DNA of 37,559 bases, from positions 1 to 37,559 of the forward strand of contig NZ_MABH01000113.1 of the NCBI RefSeq assembly GCF_001720585.1. The letters are read 5' to 3'. Origin of the DNA: Cereibacter johrii (lineage in GTDB: Bacteria; Pseudomonadota; Alphaproteobacteria; Rhodobacterales; Rhodobacteraceae). A model generated the notes under the pieces. That model did no database searches. It saw only the letters and a program-made list of their open reading frames with translations, and was not told the DNA's origin. A program made the translations under genes and the position numbers. Shown one piece after another: positions 1-7,641 of this stretch (its first letter is position 1; every line of letters begins with the position of its first letter).

Positions 1-1
1 G

Positions 2-607
2 CCGACCGGGCCGGATGGCCGCCGCCACGCGCCCTCGGCCGACCGCAATGCCGACGCGATCCTCGCCGTCCTGCGCGCCGAGGCACCCGAGGGGCGGATG
101 CTCGAGATCGCCGCCGGCACCGGCCAGCATGCCGCGCGCTTCGCGGCGGCGCTTCCGGCCCTTCTGTGGCAACCGACGGATGTGGATCCGGGCAACCTGC
201 CCTCGATCGAGGCCTGGCGGAAGGCTTCCGGTGCGCCGAACCTGCGCCCGCCGATCCTCCTCGACGCCACCCGGCCCGGATGGCCCGCCCACCATCCCTG
301 CGAGGCGCTGCTGATCGTGAACCTCCTGCACCTGATCGCCGAGACGGAGGCCGCGGCCGTCCTCCATCATGCCGCCTCTGCCCTGACCCCGGGCGGCACG
401 CTCTTCCTCTACGGCCCCTTCCTGCGCAAGGGCCGCCCCGGCAGCGCAGGCGACGAGAGCTTCGATAGGAGCCTGCGCGCCCAGAACCCGGAGATCGGCC
501 TCAAGGACAGCGCCTGGGCCGAGGAACGGCTAACGGACGCGGGCCTCGCCGCGCGCAGGATCGAGATGCCCGCGCACAATCTGATGTTCGTGGCACGCCG
601 GACCTGA
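2..607 (+). CDS. DUF938-family SAM-dependent methyltransferase-like protein (5' partial)
   Basis: The reading frame is open from the first bases of the window, so the true start lies upstream; about 201 codons are present. The visible N-terminal part reads RRHAPSADRNADAIL, followed by LEIAAGTGQHAARFA, a Rossmann-fold SAM-binding motif I (ExxxGxG type). Both are typical of the DUF938 family. The C-terminal half contains LYGPFLRKG and SFDRSLRAQNPEIGL, also family hallmarks. Members have a class I methyltransferase fold, but to my knowledge the substrate is not established, so no pathway is assigned. An internal ATG at 98 would remove the N-terminal conserved segment and is unlikely to be the start. 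Confidence 0.8.
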   Translation, partial: PTGPDGRRHAPSADRNADAILAVLRAEAPEGRMLEIAAGTGQHAARFAAALPALLWQPTDVDPGNLPSIEAWRKASGAPNLRPPILLDATRPGWPAHHPCEALLIVNLLHLIAETEAAAVLHHAASALTPGGTLFLYGPFLRKGRPGSAGDESFDRSLRAQNPEIGLKDSAWAEERLTDAGLAARRIEMPAHNLMFVARRT

Positions 608-838
608 AGGATCCGGCAGCGGCGTCTGCGCCCTCGGGCGCCGCCGACGTCGGCCCCCGGCCGCGGGGCCCCGCCTCCCGACCTCGTGGCGCGGTCCCGC
701 GGCTCCCTCCCTCGCCTTGCACTTCCGCCCGGAGGGCCCGGCTCCCGCAGGGGCGGCCGCGAAACGTGCTCCGAGGGGTGACAGGCGTCCTCTCTTGCGG
801 CACAGTCGCGCCTGTTCTCCTCATCGCTCCGGAGCCCC

Positions 839-1630
839 ATGACCCGACGCCTCCTAGCCCTCGGCCTCGCCGCGCTGCTCCTTTCCTGCGGCCGGCCGGA
901 CGTCATCGCCGAACTGCCCTCCGGCCAGACCGTCACCGTCGCACAGCCGAGCTTCGGCGATGCCAGGCCCCACCCCTGGAGCGGCCGGGCGCCCTCGAGC
1001 TACCAGGTCCACGGGATCGACGTCTCGCGGTTCCAGGGCCCGATCGACTGGCCCACGGCCGCCTCTGCCGGCGTCTCCTTCGCCTTCATCAAGGCCACCG
1101 AAGGCGGCGACCGGGTCGATGCCGCCTTCCACGAGAACTGGCGCGGCGCCGGCCGCGCAGGCGTCCCGCGCGGGGCCTACCATTTCTTCTATTTCTGCCG
1201 TCCGGCCTCGGAGCAGGCCGACTGGTTCATCCGGACCGTGCCGAAGTCCGCCCGCGCCCTGCCGCCGGTGCTCGACATGGAATGGAACCCCTTCTCGCCG
1301 ACCTGCACCTTCCGGCCCGAACCCGCGGTCGTCCGGGCCGAGGCGCTCACCTTCCTGCGCCGGGTCGGCGCCCATTACGGCAGGCGCCCGATCGTCTACA
1401 CGACGATCGACTTCTTCGAGCGCAACGAGATGTGGCGCCTCACCGGATACGACTTCTGGCTCCGCTCCGTCGCCGCCCATCCGCACGAGCGCTATGCGGG
1501 CCATCCCTGGACCTTCTGGCAATATACCGGCACCGGGATCGTGCCGGGCATCGGCAAGGTCACCGACATCAACGTCTTCAACGGCGACGCCAGCCGCTGG
1601 GCCGCCTGGCTCGCCCTCAACCTGCGCTGA
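839..1630 (+). CDS. GH25-family muramidase-like lipoprotein
   Basis: 263 residues. The N-terminus is a lipoprotein signal: MTRRLL, a hydrophobic stretch, then LLLSC with the lipobox cysteine at residue 17, so the mature protein should be acylated and membrane anchored. Residues from about 58 onward match the glycoside hydrolase family 25 (Chalaropsis-type lysozyme) barrel: GIDVSRFQGPIDW with the first conserved Asp, FAFIKATEG, GAYHFFYF, and PPVLDMEWN carrying the catalytic DxE pair, then WTFWQYTGTG and TDINVFNG. The catalytic acids appear intact, so cleavage of the glycan backbone of peptidoglycan is the expected activity. A CGGAG Shine-Dalgarno sits just upstream of the ATG. It is monocistronic and convergent with the dehydrogenase gene, with a dispersed hairpin element directly after its stop. 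Confidence 0.88.
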   Translation: MTRRLLALGLAALLLSCGRPDVIAELPSGQTVTVAQPSFGDARPHPWSGRAPSSYQVHGIDVSRFQGPIDWPTAASAGVSFAFIKATEGGDRVDAAFHENWRGAGRAGVPRGAYHFFYFCRPASEQADWFIRTVPKSARALPPVLDMEWNPFSPTCTFRPEPAVVRAEALTFLRRVGAHYGRRPIVYTTIDFFERNEMWRLTGYDFWLRSVAAHPHERYAGHPWTFWQYTGTGIVPGIGKVTDINVFNGDASRWAAWLALNLR

Positions 1631-1634
1631 GCCT

Positions 1635-1707
1635 TTCACGCTGGTCCAAATATCCTCGGGGGGAGCCGCCGGCCCCGGCCGGCGGCGGGGGGCAGACAGC
1701 CCCCGCC
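1635..1707 (+). repeat. Dispersed intergenic hairpin element, copy 1
   Basis: Begins 5 bases after the GH25 stop codon. It shows the block TTCACGCTGGTCCAAATATCC, then CTCGGGGGG, a GC-rich palindrome (GCCGCCGGCCCCGGCCGGCGGC), and a terminal hairpin GGGGGGCAGACAGCCCCC. The same layout recurs at four other sites in the window. Read on the minus strand the hairpins come first and are followed by GGATATTT, so this copy could terminate the minus-strand dehydrogenase gene that ends at 1715. What it does is not shown by the sequence alone. Confidence 0.75.
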
Positions 1708-1714
1708 TTCGGGA

Positions 1715-4210
1715 TCAGCCGTCCTGACGGATCCGGGCGTTCTTCGGATCGTAGGGCGAGTCCTCGGCCACCACGGCCTCGTAGGTCTCGCGGAACATGC
1801 GCAGCTGCAGCTTCGTGCCCACCTCGGCCAGATCGGGGCGGACATAGCCCATGCCGATCTGCTTGCCGAAGGCCACCGACCAGCCGCCCGAGGTGAGCCG
1901 GCCCACCTTCTCGCCGTTCAGAAGCAGCGCCTCCTTGCCCCAGGGATCGGCATCCGCCGGCCCGTCGATCAGCAGCGTCACGCATTTCGAGCGGATGCCG
2001 GTCGCGAGCATCGCCTCCTTGCCCTGGAAGTCCTTGCCGAGGTCGATGAACCGGTCGAGCCCCGCCTCCATCGGCGTCGCATCGCGGCCGAGCTCGTTGC
2101 CGAAGGCGCGGTAGCTCTTCTCCTGCCGCAGCCAGTTCTGCGCCCGGGCCCCCACGAGCTTCAGCCCGTGCTTCTCGCCCGCCTTCAGCAGCAGATCCCA
2201 GAGATAGGTCGACATCTCGATCGGATGGTGCAGCTCCCAGCCGAGTTCGCCCGTATAGGCCACCCGCACGGCGCGCACCGGGCACATGCCGAGCTCGATG
2301 TCGCGGTAGCTGAGCCAGGGGAAGCGCTTGTTCGAGAGCCGCGTGGCGGGGTCGGCGTCCTTCACCACCTCGTTCAGGATCGCCCGTGCGTTGGGGCCGG
2401 CCAGCGCGAAGACGCCCCACTGGGTCGTCACGTCGTGGATGTCGATCCAGCCGAAATCGCCGATCCTGTCTTCGGCGCATTTCTTCAGCCAGTCGGCGTC
2501 GTAGGCGGTCCAGGCCCCGGCCGACACGAGGTAATATTCGTTCTCGGCCAGCCGCACGATGGTATATTCGGTGCGGGTCGTGCCGGTGGGCGTCAGCGCA
2601 TAGGTCAGGTTGATCCGCCCCACCGCCGGCAGCTTGTTGCAGGTGAACCAGTCGAGGAAGGCCGTGGCGCCCGGGCCGCGCACCAGATGCTTGGTGAAGG
2701 CGGTGGCGTCGATCAGGCCCGCGGTCTCGCGCAGCGCCTCGGCCTCGGCGCGGGCGAACGGATGCCAGGCGCCGCGGCGGAAGCTGCGGGATTCGTGGTC
2801 GAATTCGGCCGGCGCATCCGCAGGCCCGTAGTAGTTCGGCCGCTCCCAGCCATTGACCTGCCCGAACTGCGCGCCGAGCGCCTTCTGCCGGTCGTAGACC
2901 GGCGCGGTGCGCAGCGGACGGCAGGCTTCGCGCTCCTCGTCGGGATGGTGGAGGATGAAGACATGCTCGTAGCATTCCTCGTTCTTGCGCGCCGCATAGT
3001 CCGTCGTCATCCAGCTGCCGTAGCGCCGGGGATCGAGCGAGGCCATGTCGATCTCGGCCTCGCCTTCCGTCATCATCTGCGCGAGATAGTAGCCGGTGCC
3101 GCCCGCCGCGGTGATGCCGAAGCTGACCCCTTCCGCCAGCCACATGTTGCGCAGGCCCGGCGCGGGGCCGACCAGCGGGTTGCCGTCGGGCGTGTAGCAG
3201 ATCGGCCCGTTGTAGTCGTCCTTGAGGCCCACGGTCTCGGACGAGGGGATCCGGTGGATCATCGACATGTACTCCGCCTCGATCCGCTCGAGATCGAGGG
3301 GGAAAAGGTCGGCGCGGAAGCTCGAGGGCACGTCATAGAGGAAGCGGGCCGGGGCGTTGCGCTCGTAGGGGCCGAGGATCCAGCCGCCGCGCTCCTCGCG
3401 GACATACCATTTGGCATCGGCGTCGCGCAGGACGGGGTGCTGCGGATTGGTCTTGCGCCATTCGACCAGAGCCGGGTCGGGCTCGGTCACGATATACTGG
3501 TGCTCGACCGGAATCGCCGGGATCTTGATGCCGAGGAGCCGCGCCGTGCGCTGCGCATGGTTGCCGGTGGCGGTCACCACATGTTCGGCATGGATCTCGA
3601 AGCTCTCCTCGGTCGGCACGAGGTTGCCGCCCTGCTCGGCCATCCGCACGCAGGAGACGATCCACTCGCTGCCCGTCCAGCGGTAGCCGTTGACCTGGAT
3701 CCTGCGCTCGATGGTGCAGCCGAACTGCCGCGCGCCCTTGGCCATGGCCTGCGTCACGTCGGCGGGATTGATGTAGCCGTCCTGCGGGTGGAAGAGCGCG
3801 CCCTTGAGATCCTCGGTGCGGACCAGCGGCCAGCGCTCCTTGATTTCCTTCGGGGTCAGGAATTCGTGATAGACCCCCGCCGTCTCGGCGACGGAGGAAT
3901 AGAGCATGTATTCGTCCATCCGCGCATCGGTCTGGGCCATGCGCAGGTTGCCCACGACGTAGAAGCCGGGGTTGAGCCCGGTCTCGGCCTCGAGCCCCTT
4001 GTAGAAATCGACCGAATATTTGTGGATGTGGGTGGTGGCGTAGCTCATGTTGAAGAGCGGCAGAAGCCCTGCGGCGTGCCAGGTGGAGCCCGCGGTGAGC
4101 TCGTCGCGCTCGACCAGCATCGTGTCCCATCCGGCCTTGGCGAGATGGTAGGCGATGCCGTTCCCGACAGCACCGCCGCCGACGACAAGGGCTTTCACAT
4201 GGGTCTTCAT
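1715..4210 (-). CDS. FAD-dependent oxidoreductase/GcvT fusion (dimethylglycine/sarcosine dehydrogenase-like)
   Basis: 831 residues, the usual size for the DMGDH/sarcosine dehydrogenase family. Residues 5-35 form the dinucleotide-binding motif (VVGGGAVGNG, ending VERDELTAGSTWH). His45 in STWHAAG aligns with the histidine that covalently carries FAD in dimethylglycine dehydrogenase. An FAO_M-type linker (about 380-440) joins the DAO domain to a GcvT aminomethyltransferase domain (about 440-720) and its C-terminal barrel (about 735-820). Family members oxidatively demethylate an N-methylated glycine derivative and pass the C1 unit to tetrahydrofolate. The exact substrate cannot be fixed from sequence. 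The ATG at 4210 has a GGAG-type ribosome site 7 bases upstream. Single gene; no linked betaine-demethylation genes are visible. Confidence 0.85.
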   Translation of the reverse strand: MKTHVKALVVGGGAVGNGIAYHLAKAGWDTMLVERDELTAGSTWHAAGLLPLFNMSYATTHIHKYSVDFYKGLEAETGLNPGFYVVGNLRMAQTDARMDEYMLYSSVAETAGVYHEFLTPKEIKERWPLVRTEDLKGALFHPQDGYINPADVTQAMAKGARQFGCTIERRIQVNGYRWTGSEWIVSCVRMAEQGGNLVPTEESFEIHAEHVVTATGNHAQRTARLLGIKIPAIPVEHQYIVTEPDPALVEWRKTNPQHPVLRDADAKWYVREERGGWILGPYERNAPARFLYDVPSSFRADLFPLDLERIEAEYMSMIHRIPSSETVGLKDDYNGPICYTPDGNPLVGPAPGLRNMWLAEGVSFGITAAGGTGYYLAQMMTEGEAEIDMASLDPRRYGSWMTTDYAARKNEECYEHVFILHHPDEEREACRPLRTAPVYDRQKALGAQFGQVNGWERPNYYGPADAPAEFDHESRSFRRGAWHPFARAEAEALRETAGLIDATAFTKHLVRGPGATAFLDWFTCNKLPAVGRINLTYALTPTGTTRTEYTIVRLAENEYYLVSAGAWTAYDADWLKKCAEDRIGDFGWIDIHDVTTQWGVFALAGPNARAILNEVVKDADPATRLSNKRFPWLSYRDIELGMCPVRAVRVAYTGELGWELHHPIEMSTYLWDLLLKAGEKHGLKLVGARAQNWLRQEKSYRAFGNELGRDATPMEAGLDRFIDLGKDFQGKEAMLATGIRSKCVTLLIDGPADADPWGKEALLLNGEKVGRLTSGGWSVAFGKQIGMGYVRPDLAEVGTKLQLRMFRETYEAVVAEDSPYDPKNARIRQDG

Positions 4211-4349
4211 CCGCGCACTCCGTCACCGCAGGGTTTGCCGCATCAATGACTGATCGCCGCCGCTGCGGAGAGGTGAGCCCGACATTTGGCGTCCGAAAAC
4301 GACATGGGCGCGGATGGTGCGACGGAATGCCCGGAGCCGGCCGTGGCGC

Positions 4350-4439
4350 GGGGGGCTTTGCGCCCCCCGTCCGCCGCCGCAGGCGGCGGCGGACTTCGCC
4401 TGCGGCGAAGCCCCCCGCAGGATATTTGGGCAGAGTGAA
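4350..4439 (-). repeat. Dispersed intergenic hairpin element, copy 2 (three stacked hairpins)
   Basis: Lies 5 bases past the znuB stop, in znuB orientation. On the minus strand it starts with TTCACTCTGCCCAAATATCC and continues into GC hairpins. There are three in a row: a 6-bp stem with a TGC loop at 4395-4409, a perfect 12-bp stem with a 2-base loop at 4369-4394 (GTCCGCCGCCGC and its complement), and a GGGGGG/CCCCCC stem at 4350-4368. The conserved block matches copies 1, 3, 4 and 5, while the hairpin sequences differ in detail and keep their pairing. Confidence 0.75.
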
Positions 4440-4444
4440 CGGGG

Positions 4445-5227
4445 TCAGGCGCGCCGCAGGAGCGCCGAGACGAGGAAGGCCAGCGCCGCGGCCGCGACGA
4501 TCGAGGGGCCGGCCGGCGTATCGAAGGCCAGCGAGGCGCCAAGGCCCGCAAGGCTTGCGCCCGCGCCGATCAGGGCCGCGAGCAGCGCCATCGGCTCGGG
4601 GTTGCGGGCAAGGCCGCGCGCGGCCGCAGCCGGGATGATGAGCATGGCCGAGATCAGGAGCGCCCCCACCACCTTCAGCGCGACCGCCACCGTCACCGCG
4701 AGCGCGAGGGTGAGAATCAGCCGCTCGCGCGCGGGGTCGATGCCGGAGGCCGCGGCCAGATCCTCGTTGGTCGTGGCCGTGAGGAGCGCCGACCAGCGCC
4801 AGAGGAGAAGCGCCAGCACGAGCGCCGCCCCCGCCCAGATGAAGGCCAGATCCGGCACCGAGACGGCGAGGATGTCGCCGAAGAGCCAGGCCGAGAGATC
4901 GGTGCGCACCGAGGGCAGGAAGCTCACCGCGACGAGGCCGAAGGCCAGCGCCGAATGGGCCAGCACGCCCAGCATCGTGTCCATGGCCCAGCCGCGGCCG
5001 CTGAGCGTGGCCACGGTCGCGGCCATGACCAGCGCCACCGCGAGGGTGCCGAGCCCCACCGGCAGTTCGGTGGCGAGCGCCAGCGCCACGCCGAGGATGG
5101 CGGCATGCGAGGTGGCGTCGCCGAAATAGGCCATGCGGCGCCAGACGACGAAGGCGCCGAGCGGCCCCGCCGCCAGCGCCACGCCGATGCCCGCGAGCGC
5201 CGCGCGGATGAGGAAATCGTCAAGCAT
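4445..5227 (-). CDS. znuB: Zinc ABC transporter permease ZnuB
   Basis: 260 residues from the ATG at 5227 (MLDDFLIRAALAG). The protein is a hydrophobic multi-span membrane permease of the ABC-3 metal family. It has the family segment WRRMAYFGDATSHAAILGVAL near the N-terminus and KVVGALLISAMLIIPAA towards the C-terminus. It should form the inner-membrane channel for Zn(II) delivered by ZnuA, powered by ZnuC. The start overlaps the znuC stop by 8 bases, which argues for translational coupling and fixes this start; an in-frame extension upstream would run deep into znuC and lacks family similarity. It is the last gene of the zur-znuC-znuB operon, followed by a hairpin element. Confidence 0.92.
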   Translation of the reverse strand: MLDDFLIRAALAGIGVALAAGPLGAFVVWRRMAYFGDATSHAAILGVALALATELPVGLGTLAVALVMAATVATLSGRGWAMDTMLGVLAHSALAFGLVAVSFLPSVRTDLSAWLFGDILAVSVPDLAFIWAGAALVLALLLWRWSALLTATTNEDLAAASGIDPARERLILTLALAVTVAVALKVVGALLISAMLIIPAAAARGLARNPEPMALLAALIGAGASLAGLGASLAFDTPAGPSIVAAAALAFLVSALLRRA

Positions 5228-5951
5228 GATGGCACTGATCGTGGGTGTGGTCGTGATCGTGTTCGTGGCGGTAGAGCGCGAGCGCCCCCTGGGTGCCGTG
5301 GCCGAAGAGCGCGCGATATTCCGGCGCGTTCGAGACCACGCGCGGCGTGCCCTCGCAGCAGACATGGCGGTTGAGGCAGATCACCCGATCCGACGCCGCC
5401 ATCACCACATGCAGATCGTGGCTCACCATCAGGATCGCGGCGCCGGTCCTGGAGCGCACCTCCTCGATCAGCCGGTAGAAGGCCGCCTCCCCCGGCTGGT
5501 CGAGCCCCTGCGTCGGCTCGTCGAGCATCAGGAGTTCCGGCTCGGTCAGGAGCGCGCGCGCCAGAAGGACACGCTGGAACTGCCCGCCCGAGAGATCGGC
5601 GAGTTGCCGATCCGCCACCTCGGGCACGCCCACCCGCTCCAGCGCCGCGGCGACCTCGGCAGGCGCGCGGCGGCGCGGCAGCGACAGGAAGCGCGCGGCC
5701 GTGAGCGGCAGCGTGCCGTCGACCTGCAGCCTCTGCGGCACATAGCCGATCCGGAGCCCCGGCTTGCGGCTCACGCGGCCCGCAGCCGCGGGCAGGATCC
5801 CCAGAAGGGCCCGCAGGAGCGTGCTCTTGCCCGAGCCGTTCGGGCCGACGATGGTCACGATCTCGCGGGGCGCGACCGACAGGCTCACGTCCGACAGGAT
5901 CTCGTCCCGCCCCCGCCGCACGGCGAGGTGATGGGCGGCGATCAGGGTCAT
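5220..5951 (-). CDS. znuC: Zinc ABC transporter ATP-binding protein ZnuC
   Basis: 243 residues starting at ATG 5951. It shows Walker A (GPNGSGKST), the Q-loop (YVPQRL), the signature LSGGQFQRVLLARAL, Walker B with catalytic Glu (LLMLDEPTQGLD) and the switch histidine (MVSHDLH). The C-terminal tail is unusually histidine rich (HEHDHDHTHDQCHH), which could bind metal. The ATG overlaps the zur stop as ATGA, and the stop overlaps the znuB start by 8 bases, so zur, znuC and znuB are almost certainly co-transcribed. The role is to energise Zn(II) import with ZnuB and ZnuA. Confidence 0.93.
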   Translation of the reverse strand: MTLIAAHHLAVRRGRDEILSDVSLSVAPREIVTIVGPNGSGKSTLLRALLGILPAAAGRVSRKPGLRIGYVPQRLQVDGTLPLTAARFLSLPRRRAPAEVAAALERVGVPEVADRQLADLSGGQFQRVLLARALLTEPELLMLDEPTQGLDQPGEAAFYRLIEEVRSRTGAAILMVSHDLHVVMAASDRVICLNRHVCCEGTPRVVSNAPEYRALFGHGTQGALALYRHEHDHDHTHDQCHHA

Positions 5952-6439
5952 GCAGCCTCCCGGCAGGCGGGACAGAGGCCCACGGCCTCGATGTTCGTCC
6001 GCTCGATCTCGAAGCCGAGCCGCGCCGCCGCCGCATCCAGCGCGGCCCGCACCGCCTCGGCCGGCGCCTCGGCCACCGCGCCGCAGCGGCTGCAGATCAG
6101 GAAGGCCGGCGCATGGGCCTCGCCCGGATGCATGCAGGCGGTGAAGGCGTTGAGCCGGCGGATCCGATGCGCGAGTCCCTGCTCGACGAGGAAATCGAGC
6201 GCACGATAGGCCACGGGGGGCTTGTTGCCGAATCCCTCCTGCGCCAGCCGCTCCAGCACCTCGTAGGCGCCGAGCGCCCGGTGCTCCTCGAGGAGGATCT
6301 CGAGCGTGCGCCGCCGGACCGGGGTCAGGCGGGCCCCGGCCGCGGCCGTGGCCTCCTCGGCATGGGCGAGGAGGGATGCCGCGCAACGGCTGTGATCGTG
6401 CGGCGCGAATGCCGCGGTGCCTCCGGTGTCGGCGGTCAT
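5948..6439 (-). CDS. zur: Zinc uptake regulator Zur (Fur family)
   Basis: 163 residues from ATG 6439. Fur-family features are a winged-helix N-terminal region (LTPVRRRTLEILLEEHRALGAYEVLERL, then KPPVAYRALDFLVEQGLAHRI) and a C-terminal dimerisation and metal-binding part with two CxxC pairs (CSRC and CPAC) for the structural zinc and His residues in HPGEAHAPAF. Zur represses zinc uptake genes when zinc is sufficient, and its linkage to znuABC supports Zur rather than Fur. An alternative ATG at 6451 adds four residues but lacks a Shine-Dalgarno and would start only 5 bases from the operator; ATG 6439 has GGGGGAG upstream. The first gene of the operon, probably autoregulated through the palindrome at 6457-6471. 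Confidence 0.92.
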   Translation of the reverse strand: MTADTGGTAAFAPHDHSRCAASLLAHAEEATAAAGARLTPVRRRTLEILLEEHRALGAYEVLERLAQEGFGNKPPVAYRALDFLVEQGLAHRIRRLNAFTACMHPGEAHAPAFLICSRCGAVAEAPAEAVRAALDAAAARLGFEIERTNIEAVGLCPACREAA

Positions 6440-6456
6440 CCTCTCCCCCATTGACG

Positions 6457-6471
6457 CGTTATGATATAACG
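6457..6471. promoter_or_regulatory. Zur-type operator between zur and znuA
   Basis: CGTTATGATATAACG is a perfect 6-bp inverted repeat with a 3-base spacer. It is in the only intergenic space between the divergent zur-znuCB operon and znuA, and it sits in an AT-rich island within very GC-rich DNA. AT-rich palindromes with TTAT/ATAA half-sites are characteristic of Zur boxes in proteobacteria. A TTGACG hexamer at 6451-6456 and a TAATAA-like hexamer at 6472-6477 flank it and could be the znuA promoter, so bound Zur would block it. The identification is inferred from the palindrome and context. Confidence 0.75.
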
Positions 6472-6507
6472 TAATAAACCTGCGCCCATCTCAAGGAAAG
6501 GCAGACC

Positions 6508-7593
6508 ATGCGTTATACCATATCAGTCGCTCTCGCCAGCCTGCTCGCGGGCCCGGCCCTGGCCGAGGTGCCGCGCGTGGTGACGGACCTGCCGCCGGTC
6601 CATTCGCTGGTGGCGCAGGTGATGGGCGATCTCGGAGAGCCGGATCTCCTGCTGGGTCAGGGAGCGGATCCGCACTCCTTCCAGCTGCGCCCGAGCCAGG
6701 CACGCGCGCTCGCCAATGCCGATCTGGTGGTCTGGATCGGGCCGGAGATGACCCGCTGGCTCGAGCGCGCGCTCGAGGGCCGCAAGGGTGAGGAGCTGCG
6801 CCTGATGCAGGTCGAGGGCACGCATCTGCAGGACTTCGGCGAAGGCGCGGCGCACGACCACGCCGGGGACGCGCACGATCACGGGGACGAGGGTCACGAT
6901 CACGCCGGGGACGCGCACGACCACGCGGACGAGGGTCACGACCATGCCGGCGAAGGGCACGATCACGCGGACGAGGGCCACGACCACGCCGGGGACGCGC
7001 ACGATCACGCGGACGAGGGCCACGATCACGTCGGGGACGCGCACGATCACGGCGAGCATGAGGGCCACAGCCACGCGGGCCTCGACCCCCATGCCTGGCT
7101 CGATCCGGAAAATGCGCAGCTCTGGCTTGCGGCCGTCGCCCGTGAGCTGGGCCACCTCGATCCCGGGAATGCGGCAACCTACGCGGCGAATGCCGAGGCC
7201 GCCCGGGCAGCGCTGGCCGAGCTCGACCGCGCAACGGCCGCCCGGCTGGAGCAGGCGCAGAACCAGCCGTTCTACGTCTTCCACGATGCCTACGGCTATT
7301 TCGCCGGCCACTACGGGCTGACCGTACAGGGCAGCGTCTCGGCGGGCGATGCGGCCGCGCCGGGGGCGGCGCATCTCGCGGACCTTCGCGCGGAGATGGC
7401 GGGCGCGCCGCGCTGCATCTTCCCGGAGGCGCAACATGACTCGAAGCTCGCCTCGCAGATCGCGCAGGAGACGGGCGCGAAGGCCGGCCCGGCGCTCGAT
7501 CCGTCGGGCAGCACGCTGGAGCCGGGCCCGCAGCTCTACGCGAACCTGATCCGCGGCCTCGCCGACGGCATCCTCTCCTGCGTCGCCCCTTGA
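6508..7593 (+). CDS. znuA: Zinc ABC transporter substrate-binding protein ZnuA with long His-rich loop
   Basis: 361 residues. A signal peptide with an ALA cleavage site ends near residue 19, so the protein is periplasmic. It belongs to cluster A-I metal-binding proteins. Likely Zn ligands are His56 (DPHSFQL), His195 (LDPHAWLDP), His259 (FHDAYGYF) and the late acidic residue near 331. Between residues about 116 and 189 is a very His/Asp-rich loop with ten HDH units on a 7-residue spacing (AHDHAGD, GHDHADE and similar). Such loops are known in ZnuA proteins as zinc-acquisition segments, but this one is long and internally repetitive. Transcribed away from zur across the Zur-type palindrome. A weak AAGGAAAGG Shine-Dalgarno lies upstream of the ATG. 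Confidence 0.93.
   Translation: MRYTISVALASLLAGPALAEVPRVVTDLPPVHSLVAQVMGDLGEPDLLLGQGADPHSFQLRPSQARALANADLVVWIGPEMTRWLERALEGRKGEELRLMQVEGTHLQDFGEGAAHDHAGDAHDHGDEGHDHAGDAHDHADEGHDHAGEGHDHADEGHDHAGDAHDHADEGHDHVGDAHDHGEHEGHSHAGLDPHAWLDPENAQLWLAAVARELGHLDPGNAATYAANAEAARAALAELDRATAARLEQAQNQPFYVFHDAYGYFAGHYGLTVQGSVSAGDAAAPGAAHLADLRAEMAGAPRCIFPEAQHDSKLASQIAQETGAKAGPALDPSGSTLEPGPQLYANLIRGLADGILSCVAP
6853..7074 (+). repeat. Tandem repeat encoding the HDH loop of ZnuA
   Basis: About 222 bases made of 21-base units coding for seven-residue blocks such as HDHAGDA and HDHADEG, often paired into 42-base units. The DNA is nearly identical between several units (CACGATCACG, CACGACCACG, GCCGGGGACGC recurring), so the copy number may vary between strains through slippage or unequal exchange. 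The repeat keeps the reading frame because the unit length is divisible by three. Confidence 0.85.
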
Positions 7594-7641
7594 CCTCGCG
7601 CGGCCTCCGGCGCAGCCTGCCCGCCCGCACCGGAGGCGCCC

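Noticed and set aside
608-838. Possible gene or RNA in the gap before the GH25 lipoprotein
   Set aside because: Only GC-rich sequence with short imperfect palindromes; no ribosome site with a conserved frame, and no clear promoter.
2168-4249. A 693-codon + strand open frame antisense to the dehydrogenase
   Set aside because: Its composition is that of a reversed GC-rich gene; no start context and no domains.
6853-7074. CRISPR-like array
   Set aside because: Regular 21-base units without spacers, inside the znuA reading frame; they are protein-coding tandem repeats.
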